Below are positions 14,266-14,327 of a DNA stretch of 14,327 nucleotides, piece after piece. The stretch spans positions 1-14,327 of the forward strand of contig JAUYBT010000257.1 of the NCBI GenBank assembly GCA_030692905.1, given 5' to 3'. The translations under genes were made by a program, and so were the position numbers. The DNA comes from Bacteroidales bacterium. Lineage in GTDB: Bacteria; Bacteroidota; Bacteroidia; Bacteroidales; VadinHA17. Position 1 is the stretch's first letter; each line of letters begins with the position of its first letter. Below the pieces are notes generated by a model, which saw only the letters and a list, made by a program, of their open reading frames with translations, was not told the origin of the DNA and searched no databases.

Positions 14266-14327
14266 ATGAAAGATCAACAAGCAAAATGGTCAAGGCGCCG
14301 GTTCATTGGCTCCTCTGTTGCCGGAAT
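14266..14327 (+). CDS. N-terminus of a Tat-exported protein (cut by right edge), possibly an oxidoreductase
   Basis: Only the first 20 codons and part of the next are visible. They encode a twin-arginine signal start: a polar n-region, then SRRRFIG followed by a small-residue hydrophobic stretch (SSVAG). In Bacteroidota this kind of leader is common on periplasmic Gfo/Idh/MocA-type oxidoreductases and sugar isomerase/epimerase-like TIM barrels, but nothing of the mature domain can be seen, so the enzyme type is a guess. Being folded before export usually means a bound cofactor. It lies 168 bases downstream of the GntR gene with its own promoter-like sequence and operator-like site, so it is probably the first gene of a further rightward transcription unit controlled by the same regulator. 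Confidence 0.75.
   Translation, partial: MKDQQAKWSRRRFIGSSVAG

Noticed and set aside
1..14327. Mobile element, prophage, CRISPR or tRNA content
   Set aside because: No transposase or integrase motifs, no regular long repeats with spacers, no tRNA cloverleaf and no rRNA-like stretch were seen; all long frames are metabolic, transport or regulatory genes.

Overview
The window looks like chromosomal DNA of a Bacteroidota species. It is AT-rich, it has promoter-like sequences of the Bacteroidetes type (TTG/TTTG near -33, TAnnTTTG near -7), starts mostly lack a strong Shine-Dalgarno sequence, and intergenic gaps are short. Genus cannot be told from the sequence alone. No rRNA, tRNA, CRISPR, transposase or integrase gene was seen, and no gap without a gene exceeds about 210 bases.

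Layout: eight genes run leftward from about 13171 to the left edge, in three tight blocks. Block A (13171 to 9426) holds a 2-oxo acid dehydrogenase E2 (lipoyl acyltransferase) followed by a single-chain E1 in which alpha and beta parts are fused; no E3 is present. Block B (9319 to 4078) is a tripartite efflux set in the order TolC-like outer-membrane protein, short periplasmic adaptor, RND permease. Block C (4030 to the left edge) holds a NagD-like HAD phosphatase, a PHP-fold protein with unusual metal-ligand motifs, and a bifunctional class II aldolase/short-chain dehydrogenase of the RhaE/YuxG type. In block C the stop codons are separated from the next ATG by one base. To the right, a HutC-type GntR regulator (13381-14097) is read divergently from block A. 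After it, on the same strand, begins a Tat-exported protein cut by the right edge.

The most informative regulatory structure is the 209-base divergent region 13172-13380. It contains the perfect palindrome ACTTGTATTTACAAGT, which has the TGTA-N2-TACA core known for HutC-family operators. Each arm supplies the TTGT of a putative -33 element, and each is 19 bases from a -7-like element on its own strand. One operator therefore appears to sit over two back-to-back promoters. A 14/16 match to the same site lies just before the candidate promoter of the Tat gene, which suggests a small local regulon of regulator, 2-oxo acid dehydrogenase and Tat protein. Between operator and GntR start lie four 11-base tandem repeats (TATTTCAA plus three variable bases).

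Inferred joint role: aldol cleavage and oxidation of a deoxy-sugar-like or other aldol substrate (block C), oxidative decarboxylation of a 2-oxo acid to an acyl-CoA (block A), and control by a metabolite-sensing GntR protein. The efflux pump might remove a toxic aldehyde, acid or the inducer, but this is only a guess from position. The substrate is not determined by the sequence.
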